A stretch of 64,000 bases of DNA from Pterobdella sp. o SKG-2022 (GCA_964035795.1 OZ038322.1:5074925-5138924); one strand, 5' to 3'. Positions 1 through 13,414 are shown, counted from the stretch's first letter. Notes: generated by a model from the sequence alone, not told the origin. Made by a program: numbers and translations.

Positions 1-2627
1 TTTGAATACAGCAACTTTGAAATATTGAAAAATATGCAATGTTAAAATATATAAAAAAGAAGACAATGAGAAAAGGCCAAAAAAACTTCGAAAGCAATAA
101 CAGCATCATAAATTTAAAAGCCCATCCCTTCCCAATGAAGCTAAATGTTTGTTTAGTCTAGAAGAACCATCATATCAAATTATTGTTTTATATAATTTTG
201 CAAAGTGCCTGATGATTTAAGGAATCTGTTTAGAACCAGCGGAGATCCAAGCCAACACAACTCTCACTCGAACTTTTGTTCTTAACAAACAAATATAATT
301 GATAACTTCTTAGTTTAATCTAATCTATGAAATGCAATTTTTTTTGGATTTTTTATTGCAATTTTTAATCGAAATTCTATTTCGCTTTTCATTTGATAAA
401 TGCAACATGGCAACCTTTGAAATTAAAATATTGTCTTTCTAAATTAATGTTCTGGATAGTATTTCCACTATAGGAGGAAAACGTTGGTGTCTTGAAACCT
501 TCAAAATCCCTTGACTTCCATTTGTTGTATCTTAATCTATATAAATCGATTCCACTTCTGTATCCTTAATTTACTTGACTTTATTCTATTTCTGATTTTT
601 ATTCAACTAAACATAGAAAAAATTATTTTAATTCCAAAGTTTGTTTCATTCAAATGTTTTACAGAATGCTTATCTCAACTTCATTAAACTAAGATTAAAA
701 GCACTCTGTCTTCAAAAGTAAATTAACGTTCGTTATTGTCTTATGATTTCAATTTTGAATCATTGGTTTATTTCACATACATTTATTTAAAATCTCAGCA
801 GGTTTCCAATACTGTAGTATTAGTTTAAAGCTTTTGGTGCATCTACTATACATTTGATTGCAAGGTTTCCATGTACAATCCTATGAAGACAACTGTCCAT
901 CTCAGCGTTTGTTTGGCATAAGATTTTCTTTATGCTATAACTTTTTTTGCTTTCGTTTCATCATAATCGAATCTAATAAAAAAAATATTTTATTATGAGA
1001 ATGTTTTTTCTCGTAACGATAATTACCGAAGATAAATCTAGATTATTGGAGTACTCAAAAGGAATTCAAAATTTTGTGAATCCTTAAAGGAGATAAGTGT
1101 GGATTTCATAACCTAAGATTTCAAATTTTGATAATTTATTACAAATTTTACCCATTAAACAAAACAAATAGACATTAAACTTATTTAAGTTAATTTTAAT
1201 AATAGATTAGTCCTCACAAAACGACGAGCAGTTTCGGGGATAAAACGGAACAAAATAATTTTTAAGCTCATCACTTTGCAAAGATTTTTTGCTCCAATGT
1301 TGTAACCCTATCCGGATAAACCGCTGTCTTTTGTTTGTCATATTATTTATGGGTTAATATTTCAAGTAATTAGTTTATATTTTTAAGTTTAATTTTTTAT
1401 TTTGCAAAATTGAGCTCATTGATGTAATAAAACTAGTAACGTTCTTATATTTGTACCTCCACTTGATAATGAGAGTTCATCTTACAAAAAGCTTCGTGGA
1501 ATAAAATAAACTCCTGAAAGTGTTTTCATTTTAATATATTTATGTAACAAAACTAATTTTGGTATTGATTGAAAACTCTACATGTTAAACTTCTCTACAT
1601 TACTAGATTGGCTGCCCGCAAAGAAAATTGCAGTAGCCTAACATGGAAATTGAGAGGCATGAATCTACGTAGTTGTTTTATGGTTTGAATGGGGAAGTTG
1701 TAAGATTGCATTATTTGAAAAATAAAGTAATATATGAACATTATTATATAAATAAAGCTCTATAAGCGCTCTCTTTGGAATAAAACAAACTTTTTTCTTT
1801 TTGAGATTTTAATTAAAATTTTAATTATTATTAATAATCAACGAAAAAGAAAAAAGCTCAGACATTTTTAGCACACTCTGCTCATTCAAGATCTGCTGGA
1901 GACTGAGGGACATTGATTATTTTTGTAGTCATAAAAAAAATTTTTGGAACAGAAGAAGTTCGCAATAGATCCTGCCCTTGATTTCACCGCATAGCACATG
2001 TTCCACGGCTTCAAATCACAAATTTTATTGATTCTCTGAGCAAAATATACATATTCAAATGAAAACACTTTTAGGAGTTTATTTTATTTCCCAAAATATA
2101 AAAATAATTTGAAAGCTAAATGAACTTGTTAATTTACAAACAGCTCATTTCATATCTGCAAATCATATTTAATATAGCGAGAAAATTGAAGTGATAAAAA
2201 TCATACTCTACCACGATATTGTAAACTCGGGATTCATAATTTTTATTATTGTTTGTTCAAAGAATAAGTTTAAAAATAGCTGTTTCATTTTTATTGTTAC
2301 AATGTAATTCGTATAATTTCAGTCTTTTAAAAATTATTACGAAAAATCAAATTTTGAATATCATTTAAAAAATTTTAATTCTCAAGATGCCTTAACTAAT
2401 AATATAACATTTGGCTTTTAAATATTTATTATAATTACGCTGTGCACTTTGAATATTCATAAGTCTCGTTCAAAAGTGTAAACAAGAGAAATAATATAAA
2501 TCGCAGAATAGTTCAAATTTTCTGCAAACTTTTCTATTTTTAACATGATGAAAATATAATTTATTTTCAAAACTAAATGTTTTAATGTTGAAATAAGGTC
2601 TCTTCCTTCGACAAATTAATATTCAAT
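1..2627. other. non-coding stretch, no gene seen
   Basis: This stretch is AT-rich and stop-laden in all frames. The longest frames are about 60 codons, without coding character or recognisable domains. It lies directly upstream of the first coding exon I assign to the POU gene, so it may hold that gene's promoter and 5' UTR. I saw no convincing TATA box, RNA gene or transposon fragment. Confidence 0.5.
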
Positions 2628-5600
2628 ATGGCTTCATTGTCAGGTGGTGAAGGTTTATTAATATTCATTTTCGAAACACTTTTACAAATTAAAAAAAAAA
2701 TTTTATATTAATAGAAGATATTCTTGAATAATAATAATTCAGTAAAAATAGAGTTGTAAATAGAATCGTTTGTATTATCAGATAAAACAGAAGTGTGTGA
2801 AAAACCTACTTTGAATATAAAAAATGCCGACATCGTGAGTATATATTTAAAATATTCCATATGTTTCAGACTAAATGATTCGATTTTTCTGCACACACTT
2901 TCAACAACTGCTAGAATTCTAATTGACATCAGATGCTTTACTGTTTTAGTAATTGGTTTAACTAAAATTTCAGATCAAGTTGCTGACTAGTGTTTTTGGA
3001 ATAAAAGTTTCAAAAGAAGATGAGAGTCATAATGAAGAATCCACTCTATCACAACAAAATGTGGAAAATTTGCTTCAATCCACCTTGAATCAAAATCCTT
3101 CTTCCTTTACTTTTCAGTTGCCAACATCCAATTCAACAACTCAAATACCTATTACTTCTTTATCAGTAAGCTAACTTAAATTTATTTTTAAGAAAAATGT
3201 TTGGTATTAAAAAGATAACATCTCTTCTTTAACTTCATTGAAAAATCAATTGCTTAAAAATTTTTATTTTTCAAAATAATTTTTTCACACATAACAGATG
3301 CCAACTAATGTTGTAAGCTCACTACAATTGAATTCATCAACAAATAATGTCTTCCAAATAGCAGTGAGTACTCGTGATCAAAAGCTTATATATACTAAAG
3401 ACAATGTTCTACTTCATAACCCAACAATCACCATAGAACCCGACAGAAGGGACACAATCACTACCAACAAATGGAGAGCAATCTTCAAAGAATATACTAC
3501 CCTTATCTCTTTTCTCTCCAGCAGTCATTTTACCTACACAGCTTTTAGGCACCAACAACAGCAATGCAACACAACCTTTGTTTATTTTCAACCCTACTCA
3601 GATGCAGCAACAACAACAACCTATCCTCATTCCAATTGGGCATGTATGTTGTGTATGACCATGCAGAATAAATTGAAAGACAGTGATTTTTTGTTTTAAT
3701 AATAAACCTTATTTTTTGTCTCCTACAACAGTATTAATTAGTTTTCTATGGTTGATAAAATGTCTGCCATCGCAAATATTATTTCCGAAATTGATAGAAT
3801 TCAGACAGCGCTCAGCACATTATGTAGCAATGTCTTAGACTTTTTAAAGTCTGAGGAACCCTCAGCTCCCAAAAAAGAGGGCGAAAACCAAAGATGATTA
3901 CATCTTCAACATCTCAATCAGCAATCCATACTTTCTCGACCACTTTATCTTTATCTTTTTGTTTGACAATTCCATCTCTTTCAATTACTTCTCCTTCTAC
4001 ATTTTCTTCAGCTACCACATTTTCTTCGACTAGTTCATCTTTAACCACCTCTTCAACTAGTTCAACTTCAACCATCTCTTCGACTAGTTCATCTTCAACC
4101 ACCTTTTCGACTAGTTCAGCTCCAACCACCTCTTCGACTAGTTCATCTTCAACTACCCTTTCAACTAGTTCATCTTCAGCCACCTCTTCGACTAGTTCAT
4201 TTCCTATTACTACTTCATCTTCATCAACCTCAGTTTCAACAACTTCATTTACAAGCAAGACATCTTCAACCTCTTCTTTTTCTGCTTCTACAACCACTTC
4301 ATCTCTTAGTTCAATTAATAATTTTTCATTATTAATTTCTTTAGAATCATTCACACCAACCAATTCAACCAAATCTATTCTTACTACTAACTCATCTCAA
4401 CCTACTTACAGCACTATTGTCAAATCAAAAAACATGCACACCCTTTCTCATCCACCCACTAACAAAATTTCACACTCACTCTTCCCAATCCAACATAAAA
4501 TCCCTTCTATTAAAAAAACCCCACCCATTATTAAATATTCCACCAAAGTTATCTCAACCATAGATGAGACTCCAAGTGAATTGTGCAGGAGATTGGTTTC
4601 GTCCATCAACTTTTCACAACAAGCCTTAAAATCTTTTTCTAAGCATGTTCAAGAGTCTACTGATGCTGTTGTCTGGGAAGCTGACTGCTGATGCTAAACC
4701 TTTCCTTTCTTCTCTTCCCAACATACGCCTCCACGACCCAGTTCTTTTGAATCCAACAATCACCGTCTTGGGTCTACCAACATGGGTTACTATTGAGGAA
4801 CTTGAAACCTCTTTCAACCTCCTCTTTCCATCCGCTGATCCCAGCGCTTTCCGTGCCTTTAGGCACAGGCCCAATGCACGAAACCCTTCTACTCGTGACT
4901 GGCTCATCCAAGTTCCAAGCAATGTTTTCCCCATGCTGAACAAGTCCAAGAATGTACATCTTCCTTTTGGAAGATTCCCTTTCCACTCTCGCATTCATCC
5001 AACTAGATGTCTGAATTGTCAGACTTATGGTCATAATATATCTAAGTGCCACAATCCTAGAGTATGTGAGCACTGCGGCAAAGACCATTCGTCTGACAAC
5101 TGCCCTAAAACCTCTTCTTCCTTTTGTGTTTCCTGCTTTAAATCAAAGCGCTCTTGTCATGACCACGTCACAACATCCTCCTTTTGTCCCCTTTATAGAC
5201 AACAAGTGCGACTCAAGATGGGACGTACGGCTTGGGAATGACGGTCAGTCTCTCATCCTAAAGTCCACTTAATTCGCTCTCCTCAATCCTAGGTCTACTC
5301 GTAGTAAATCTGCTATTATACTCGATACTATCCTTTCTCTTAAACTTGACATTATTGCTTTGACGGAAACTTGGATTTCTGAAAACGCAGACAATTTCAC
5401 AAAATATGACATTGTGTCTCATGGCTTTCATGTCTTGCACTCTCACCGACCCATTGGTAAACGAGGCGGAGGTATTTCTGTAATTTCGAGAAATTCCATT
5501 AGATTAGATGCCATTAAATCCCCGTCCCACTCTTCTTTTGAATCATTGACAGCCAAAGTGTCTTTTTCGTCACACTGTTTGTTTCTATCGGTGATCTGCC

Positions 5601-8600
5601 GTTCTCCAAACACCGGCAATTTTATCTGCGAGCTCTCATCTCTATTTCCTTTATTCTCTTTTTTCAAATTTTATATTGGCTGGTGATTTCAACACTCCAA
5701 ATTGTACGTCTCATGACAAACCGCTTAGTGCTCTTTTACGTGAACTCGAGCTGGTCCAGCACATAGACTTCCCCACCCACAGACTTGGTAACATTCTTGA
5801 CCTCATTATTACTCCAAAACCTAACAGTCATCTCATACAAGACATCGGCTGAGAAACTTTTGACTCCGATCACTATCCTATTTTATGCAATCTCAACCTC
5901 GTTCCTCCTCCTCCTTCTTCTCCTCCTCCTCCTCCTCCTCCTCCTCCTTCTTCTCATCCTCCCCTTCCCCCTCGCATTGTAATTTCCCGCTTCTTTGAAA
6001 ATTTTGATGATGCTGTCTCAGACATATCCATAATACACTAACTAACTTTTTTGATGTTCCATTTGAAGAGTTTCTTACAACAATGAACAACTCCTTTCAA
6101 TCACTTATCGACCACCATGCCCCTTTTCGCACCCACATCTTTCGCCCCAGCAGTCACTCCTATCACAAGCTATCCACTGACGCCATTGCCACCAAAAGAA
6201 AAAAACGAAAACTTGAGAGAAAAATTTCATTATTGTTAAGGTCATCCAAGCCTGTTCCAGCCAGTCTTCTTGCTGCCCTGAAGGAATCTCGTAAGACTGC
6301 TCGCGCTCTCATCTTTAAATCCCGTTCTGATTATTTTAACAACATGCTTGCATTTGTCAAATTAAACTCGAAAGTTTTTTGGAAAACTGCCAATTCCATC
6401 CTACGTAGATCTTCTCCGCCACGCAGCTTTTCAGAAGCTACCAATCTTGTGAATACCTTTAGTAGCTTTTTTAAAGAGAAAATCGCTCTTATTCACAAAT
6501 CTTTGCCAACGTCCATTTCGCGCTGCACAGATCCTTTTCTACCAGACAATCGAACATCACTCTCTTATTTTTTTTTGTCAGTATTGAAGAAGTGAGTAGG
6601 CTAATTCGCTCTTTACCCAATAAATCTTCTCCATTAGACTTAATCTTCACATCCAATTTAAAACTCTTTTCTCACCTCTGCTCCAATAATTTCCAAACTT
6701 ACCAACTTGTTTTTTTCACAAGCAATATTCTCCGCCTCCTTTAAAACAGCACAAGTTCTCCCTTTGCTTAAGAAAGGCAATTTGAATCCTACCATTCTTT
6801 CGAACTACCGCCCTATTTCTAACTTGAGCACCATTTCAAAAATTATCGAAAGACTCGTTCTTTCCAAAATAAATTCTCACGTTTTATCATCTCCTAATTT
6901 TAATCCTTTCTAATCAGCATATCGCAAGCACCACTCAACAGAAACCATACTCTTACGTATCACTGACAGTCTTCGCAACATTTGTGTTATTGGACATGCG
7001 GCTGTTTTGGTTTCGCTAGACCTTTCTGCTGCTTTTGACACTCGATCACAATATCTTAATTGATATTTTGAATATACATTTCAATATTTCTGATCTCGCT
7101 TTTTCTTGGTTTCGCTCTTACCTCTTTCAACGTTCTCAGTTCGTTAAAATGGACAATTTCTCTTCTTCTCTTACATCACTCAACTCAGGCGTGCCGCAGG
7201 GCTCCGTTCTGGGACCAATCCTCTTCTCTCTTTATAAATCACCTATGTGTAGCATTATTGTACAGCACGACTTGCTTTTTCGCCAGTTTGCTGATGACAT
7301 CACTCTTTTCACCGGAGTCTCTCACCCAGATCCTAGCCCCACTTTCCTTAAATTATCCAGTTGTCTTTCCGCTCTAAACTCCTGGTTTTCCCAAAGCCAA
7401 CTGAAACTAAACCCTACTAAAATTGAGGTGATGTTTGTCGGCAGCTCTCGTCTTTTAGCAAAATACAATCTCCCTTCTGGGGTAACTCTCGACGGCACCA
7501 CACTTCCTATATCTTCCAAGCTCTAAATCTTAGGTGTCACCATAGATTCAAATTTGAACTTTGCTCACTTTATTTCTCAGATAATCCAATCTTCCAATTT
7601 CCATATCTATGCCATAAAACAAGTACGCAAATTCTTACTTCTTTCCACTGCTAATGTCCTCTTTATCTCACTAGTTCTTTCCAGATTGGACTACTCTAAT
7701 TCTCTCCTTTGCGGGCAGCCAAACTATCTTTTATACAAACTTCAAGCCCTCCAAAACCACGCGGCCAAGACGGTTCTTCAAGCTGATTATTTCAGCTCTT
7801 CCAGCGACTGTCTTGATCGTTTGCACTGGCTACCTCTCTCCCAAAGATGCAAGTTTAAATTACTTTGGCTCATTGCATGCACTCTCAAGCTTGAACAATC
7901 TGCTTATTTTTTTGATCTTTTGTCAATCAGACACACACGTCAACCACTCAGATTCTTGCACTCTGGTTTCCAGCTTCATCAACCTGTTTCTTCAGGCTTG
8001 TTTACTAGTCGCTCTTTTTCTCAACAGGCTCCACGTCTGTGGAACTCACTTTCTTCTAACTTGCGCTCATCGCCTTCTTTCATGAACTTTCGCAAACTTT
8101 TGAAAACTCACATACCATAAACATCCCCAGTCGTAATCTCTTGCAAACCTCTGAAGCAATCTTGAATTGATAACTGTGCGCTATAAAAATCTTAATAATA
8201 ATACTAATAATTTTTTATATATAACCTTTAGAATTATGTGCTAAAATCTTTGAACACGTTAGTGTTTTAATCAAATGATTTATGATTTAAATATTAATTG
8301 AGAATAGGCTAATTTTGCATAAAAAATTTGTCATTCTTTAGTTCTCTCAGCTAATACTGCATCTATAAATATACTTTTGATTGTTTCCCATATAACAGAT
8401 GTTGCCACAGAACATCATACTGAACCAAGAAAACATAAACAAGCTACTACAACTACAGCAACCTTCACAACAGCAAAGTAAAGATCAACAAACCTTCAAA
8501 CAAATACCAAATCACCCAAAAAAGAGACAGACTTTAAGCGATAAGCTCAAACAACAGTCAATGTCACAAGCCACCCAGCCATATGAACCCACATCGCAAG

Positions 8601-11600
8601 TTGAGAGTCTCATCACCAAACACAAGGCTTTCCCCAATAAGCTATCCGCTTCTCTCACTCAACAAACTAACGATAAACTCATTAAAAAAATTTGTAAGGT
8701 CAAGTTTAAAAGGATTGATGTCAACATGGAGGGTCGAATCAGTGTACCAGAAGTGAGTTTAATGTGTTTTCTATGAATCTATGCTCATTTTACATTCAGT
8801 TCTGTTGGTTTTCTATATAGCCTTTCATATCATTAGCTATATGTTATTTTTTAATTGAATAGAAATCAAATAAATATGTAGCTTATATATAATTTTATAG
8901 CATTTGGTCTGCACCTTTGATATACATTTATATCATGTTATTTTGAGAATAAACTTGAAAGTAATTATATTTATAAATGCCAAGATACATACATAATATG
9001 AAATATTTGTTTTTGTCAATTATATGTGTGTTTGCAAGAAACTTTCAAACATCTGTGTGTGTAAAATATAAAATTAAAAATATTTAACTGGTTCAATGAT
9101 ATTTTTGAAGCCTGACGAAAATATAGGCCTGGAAGACCTTGAGATGTATGCCAAATACTTCAAAAAAAGAAGGATAGAGTTAGGTGGGTGCCTCCATCTT
9201 TGATTCAACTTATATCACTTATATGTCTTTGAAATTTCTTATAGGTATTTTAAATTATTATTTTCTGTTTTATTCTAAACTATTGAAAATATAAAAATAG
9301 ATTTGATGTCTTCAAAAAATCACATCATATTCTACATAGTTAACTAATTATAGGGTTTTTGACACAAATAAATTTCCAATAAAAATTTTTTCTAGCCTTA
9401 GCAGCACTGTTGTGTCATTGCAGGTTACACACAGGGTGATGTGGGTTCAGCCATGGGAAGGATGTACGGCAATGACTTCAGTCAAACCACTATATCGAGG
9501 TTGTTTGATGCTTCTTGTGTTTGATGAAGGATGCTATATTGAGGTGGCTTGAATGCTTGTTGTTTTGGTTGTAGGGTGCTTTTCGAAGTATATTTTGTAG
9601 TTTGAATTTAAGTTTATCCATATGGTTTTTTCTAAATTTTCATGTGAGCTAAAAAAATTTTTTTACTTTTTGGTTGCATGATTTAACCAGATGTCTGAAT
9701 AATTTCAAATCATTGTTTAAATACAGATTTGAAGCGCTGAACTTGAGTTTTAAGAACATGTGTAAACTGAAGCCATTGTTGCAGTTGTGGCTGGTCGATG
9801 CTGATCAGAGGTGAGTCATGTTTCAAGGTTTTTTGTAGCTTATGTGTAATATATTTTTTAGATAAATTTTTGAAATTTTGTAATTGAACATTTTTTTCAG
9901 TGTATTTCACGAAATATTCATTATACTTCTGTACATATCTCAGTTACTGGGGCATGTAGATCAATTTCAATGGTTGTGAACTATTGTAATTTACAGGAAA
10001 ATTAAAATTGTTTTTTTTTTCAAAAAGATTTAAACGACTAAAAGTATATTGAAATGCAGAGAAAGCTCTCTGGACGAGGAGGGTAGGGAAGATAGCTCAA
10101 CAAGTTCCCGAAAGCGCAAAAAGCGCACAATCATCGACACAACAATTAGAGTGAACCTAGAGAGGATGTTCTCTCTCAACTCCAAACCATCTTCTGATGA
10201 CTTGACACAGTTTGCTGACAAAATGAATATGGAAAAGGAGGTATGTTGAAAGTTCTAATGCTTTGAGTAATACTTTGAAAATATATGCCACTAGTTTTTC
10301 ATAGACATCATCTAATAATGTTGTGTAAGTTGTTTCAAAATAACTATAAAATTAGACAATTTTTTTTGATTCTTTTTTATTTAAAAAAGTATTCAATAAA
10401 TTCAACTTTTTCATCAATTATTAGTATAATGTTAAAATGAAGAGTTGTTCTAGTTTTATAATTATACTAATGATTTATGACAAAGTTGAATTTTTCGAAA
10501 ATTTCAATTTTAATGAAAAAAAGTTTCAAAAAAATCGTATGCTGACAGAGCTCTCATTGATTTGGCTAATTAGCTAATTATATATGAAAATTAGCTAATT
10601 ATATATGCAAAGATTGTAAAAAAAATTATATTTTCACATAAAAATTTATTTGACAAATTTACTGTTTCGTAGACATTCAAAAAATTTGAAACTTAAATTT
10701 GACAGATTTCAATTTTCAATTGCGGTAAAAGAAATTTTGAAAATTTGAAGTTAAATTTGACATATCTTAATTTTGTAATCTTATAAAATTACTGTTTATA
10801 AAATAGTATATTTCCTTATGAAAATAGCTAAAAAAATGGTCATTTGAGGTACCAGTTTGAATTTAAAAGCTAAATTTGGCAGACCTTAATTTTAATCTCT
10901 AATCTTATTTATTATAAAATTGCATACTCACATGTTTCTTTTACACTTTTTATAGTACTTGTTCATTATTATTTTTATTTGATTTTTTATGATTATGGTT
11001 CACATAAAATAATACCCTGTAAAACCCCTAAATTCCACAAAAAATCACAATTTTGGACCATCTAATGACTTACTTATACCATAAGTTCACCATTGTATAA
11101 TTGTCATATATATCTGTTTTTTAAACATCAGAGAAGTTTGAGAGTATGTTTACATTTCTTCAAGCATTATTCAAAACTATTTTTGAAGTTTTATGAGATT
11201 TCATTGAAAAAATTTTCATTTCTTATTTTGTCAAAAAACTATAAGTGTTGTACTTGACAAAGTTTAAAAGAATACAAATAATTACTAAAAATATTGCAAA
11301 ACTAGCTAAGTACATGAATAAAATTAATTAAATAAACCATAATATTATTCCTGTCAAAATGCATAACTATATTATATAACCTAAGGTTCATTTTTTCATA
11401 TAATCTAAATTTCCTTCTTAACATAATACAAATTAATTGAATTCTACAACCTGATTGTTCTAATATTAAGTTCCTAATTAAATTATTATAGTTAGGATCA
11501 TGTACTCTAACTTTCCTATTTAAACTATTATGCCAACCCTCAATAGCATTTTTTGTATGAGGTGAACTATTATCCTACTAAAGTTGTTAGATATGGACAC

Positions 11601-13278
11601 AGAAAAGCGAGGTGTTCTAGACTCCAAACGAGGTAGAGCTTATTGCCTGTTAATAAATGGTTGAATAATATAAATTGCATTAAGCCTGCTTATTACATCC
11701 ATATAGAGCTAAAATGGTGGAAAAGCGAAACGTTTAATTGAAATTGTATTATTTTTGACTTACCATCTGATAAGCATATCCTCATATATATAAAAGCTTA
11801 GTTTTCAAGTTGAATATATTATCCAATTGTGTTTCCTTGTCTTATTAAATTTCTTTTGAAAAATACGTACAAAATGTTGGAAATGGCATTAAAAAATAAA
11901 ATATCTCTAACTTTGAGGATAATCAGCCAGTTTGTTGAAGACAATTTCCGTCGGTGTGTGATCTTTCTGTGGCCGCTTTTTTGATGTCTGAAGCAATAAT
12001 TCATATAAAAATTTTCGCTTAATTATTGATTTTGTTAGAAAAAAATGAATATTGATGGTATTAGTTTTAAACTTTGTGTCGCTTTTATCTTTTTATTTCT
12101 GTTAAAATCGGGAAGATGATTGTGCTCCCTTCTTGACATAACATCTCCATCTTTAGTGGCCACTGATCCACGACATCCCGACTTGTATTTGTAACATCTG
12201 TAAATAAATTCCCGATAACACAAATTTCATATTTTCATGAAAAAAAGTTAACCTCCAGTGTTTTTTTTGAAGACTGGCATTTTCTTAGTTTATTATAAGA
12301 AAATCTTTCTAGCAGCAATAGAGGCTCACCTTTGAGGGATTCTTTTCTCCATTTTTATACAAATATGTCTTGAAAACTGTTCAACTGACTCAGCTTTTAA
12401 AAATAAAATCACGAAAACAGATTCTTTTTTTATAAAAATATTAGTGTAGCATCTTATTTAAACATCCTTTGGCTGGCATTCGAACAAAATTTACTGGCAC
12501 GCTTAATAACTTATAATTTTGTTGACATTAGATCAAATATCTTTTCATAAGATCATTGAAAATAATATGTATTTATGAAACGGTAGATTCGTTGTAAAAA
12601 TATTTTACTAATGTATAATTTACACATTTTCATATTTTGTATTTAAAATTTTTTTTGATGTATTTGCCTAACAGTAGATTAGTTAAAAATAGTGATTGAA
12701 TATATAATGTGTTTACGAATTACATATACACAATATTTGCATTTTGTGAATAATATGCAAGTGCACGATGGAAGCTCGTGTCAAGGAAACCAAAAGAATT
12801 GTCTCATTTCATAAAGTTATTTTGAAACAAATTCCACGAGTACATCATTCGGATAGAAATTTAATCAAAATTTTTGAAGAGCAAATGTGTTATTTGTAAT
12901 TTTTTCAAAATGTTTATCCCAAAGGTGATTCGCGTTTGGTTTTGTAACAGACGACAAAAAGAAAAGCGCATAAACCCACCAAGCAACTTTTCCCTACAGA
13001 ACAACTGCCTGCTATCCCAGCAGACTGTGGTCAGCAGTTCAGATGTTATAAACAACAGCTACTTGAATAATTTCGACAGCTTGACCAATGCTGCTACGTT
13101 TACAGATCAGGCGGGAGAGTTGTCTGTCACAAGTGAAAGTGATAGAACTTGCTTAGTTAATACCAATGATATTTCCAATAACTTCGAAGCAAAGATTGAA
13201 AACGTCGCTGCAAATTGTAATGGAGAAAAGCTCGAGAAAGCTGAGAATCAACCTGCTATTAGCTCAAATAGCAATTGA
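2628..13278 (+). CDS. POU2F: POU class II homeobox transcription factor (Oct-1/Oct-2, pdm/nubbin type)
   Basis: This is a DNA-binding factor of the POU family, recognising octamer-like sites in the nucleus. Exons read from the sequence: 2628-2652, 2782-2834, 2974-3165, 3298-3363, 3542-3643, 8399-8752, 9111-9183, 9424-9499, 9727-9810, 10060-10240 and 12925-13278. Phases match at every junction and give 519 residues. The N-terminal half is Gln/Asn/Ser-rich, with a QMQQQQQP run, as in activation domains. The POU-specific domain (about residues 265-341) contains [17 protein letters not shown] and [12 protein letters not shown]. The ALNLSF wording fits class II rather than class III. A short acidic linker precedes the homeodomain (about 358-417), which starts RKRKKRT. 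Its recognition helix [15 protein letters not shown] is encoded by the last exon after a 2.7-kb intron. The intron at 3644-8398 carries a LINE and the intron at 10241-12924 a MULE remnant. The family call is very safe. The first two small exons rest on splice signals and phase alone. Confidence 0.9.
3760..5241 (+). pseudogene. LINE ORF1 (gag-like, zinc-knuckle protein), frameshifted
   Basis: A short frame opens with ATG at 3760 and closes near 3896. Reading continues in other frames at 3894-4691 and then 4645-5241, so at least two shifts have occurred. The middle is a Ser/Thr-rich repeat. The C-terminal frame has a gag-like core containing [14 protein letters not shown], then a CX2CX4HX4C knuckle ([14 protein letters not shown]), a second knuckle-like motif ([13 protein letters not shown]) and a further Cys/His cluster. 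This layout is known for nucleic-acid-binding ORF1 proteins of jockey/CR1-like LINEs. Confidence 0.75.
4023..4211 (+). repeat. 27-bp coding minisatellite in LINE ORF1 (Ser/Thr-rich)
   Basis: About seven 27-base units carry the core CGACTAGTTCATCTTCAACC with substitutions. Each encodes nine residues of the type [18 protein letters not shown] or LSTSSSSAT. The antisense frame gives an artefactual Glu/Val-rich reading. The repeat gives ORF1 a low-complexity linker upstream of the zinc knuckles. Confidence 0.8.
5290..8120 (+). pseudogene. LINE endonuclease-reverse transcriptase, disrupted
   Basis: The endonuclease motifs [10 protein letters not shown] and later AGDFNTPN and SDHYPI lie in shifting frames, as in APE-type endonucleases. 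The reverse transcriptase is seen as [20 protein letters not shown], then [14 protein letters not shown] and FADDITLF, the last being the catalytic Y/F-x-D-D box. The C-terminal part has [10 protein letters not shown] and LDRLHWLPL, typical of the CR1/L2 group. Multiple frame changes (near 5686, 6595, 6913, 7030 and 7526) mean no full-length protein is encoded. Confidence 0.8.
10567..10900. repeat. diverged direct repeats inside the POU2 homeodomain intron
   Basis: A duplicated motif, TTAGCTAATTATATATG, occurs twice at about 10568-10608. A segment resembling TTGAAGTTAAATTTGACA then recurs three times at roughly 80-120 base spacing between about 10680 and 10900. I see no coding capacity. The remainder of this intron, apart from the MULE remnant, is plain AT-rich sequence. 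Confidence 0.45.
11400..12240 (-). mobile_element. decayed MULE-like DNA transposon with FLYWCH zinc finger
   Basis: This lies on the minus strand in the intron before the last POU2 exon. At about 12223-12075 a FLYWCH-type finger reads [16 protein letters not shown] followed by REHNHLPDF, so the pattern C-x5-C...H-N-H is present. At about 11579-11420, downstream on the same strand, a frame reads [18 protein letters not shown] and then [11 protein letters not shown]. This matches the conserved C-terminal motif of MULE-type transposases (T/N-N-A-x-E-G-W-H). The catalytic DDE region between them is not recognisable, and stops are frequent. I infer an ancient insertion that lost most of its transposase. 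The boundaries are approximate because I found no terminal inverted repeats. Confidence 0.6.
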
Positions 13279-13414
13279 TTCATCTAACCTTTGCATACAA
13301 GTATCATTCACGAATTCAAGTTATTTATTAGTACATCACTAGCTTATTTGAATGATTTTCTTGCAGATTTATCTGCTTATCTTAGTTGAAGCTATACAAG
13401 ATTACCTTTGTTCT

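Larger units (their letters stand above)
3700..8215 (+). mobile_element. near full-length non-LTR retrotransposon (CR1/L2/jockey-like), frameshifted
   Basis: This LINE sits in sense orientation inside a POU2 intron. In order it has an ORF1-like gag protein with zinc knuckles (about 3760-5241), an apurinic-type endonuclease (about 5290-6000), a reverse transcriptase (about 6600-7530) and a conserved C-terminal region (7554-8120). A short 3' UTR follows, containing AACTGTGCGC, and then an irregular (TAA)n tail to about 8215. Frameshifts and stops break every ORF, so it is dead. A second, 5'-truncated copy of the same family lies at 54190-55100 with the same tail sequence. The exact 5' end is uncertain. 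A (TCC)n microsatellite at 5903-5960 interrupts the end of the endonuclease region. Confidence 0.85.

Noticed and set aside
3914..4372. 152-codon Glu/Val-rich minus-strand frame
   Set aside because: It is the antisense shadow of the Ser/Thr-rich LINE ORF1 minisatellite.
5785..5982. Leu-rich frame resembling a membrane segment
   Set aside because: The leucine run is produced by the (TCC)n microsatellite read out of frame.
12035..12223. FLYWCH protein as a host gene
   Set aside because: Only one isolated motif, no supporting exons, and a MULE transposase motif lies downstream on the same strand, so a transposon fossil is more likely.
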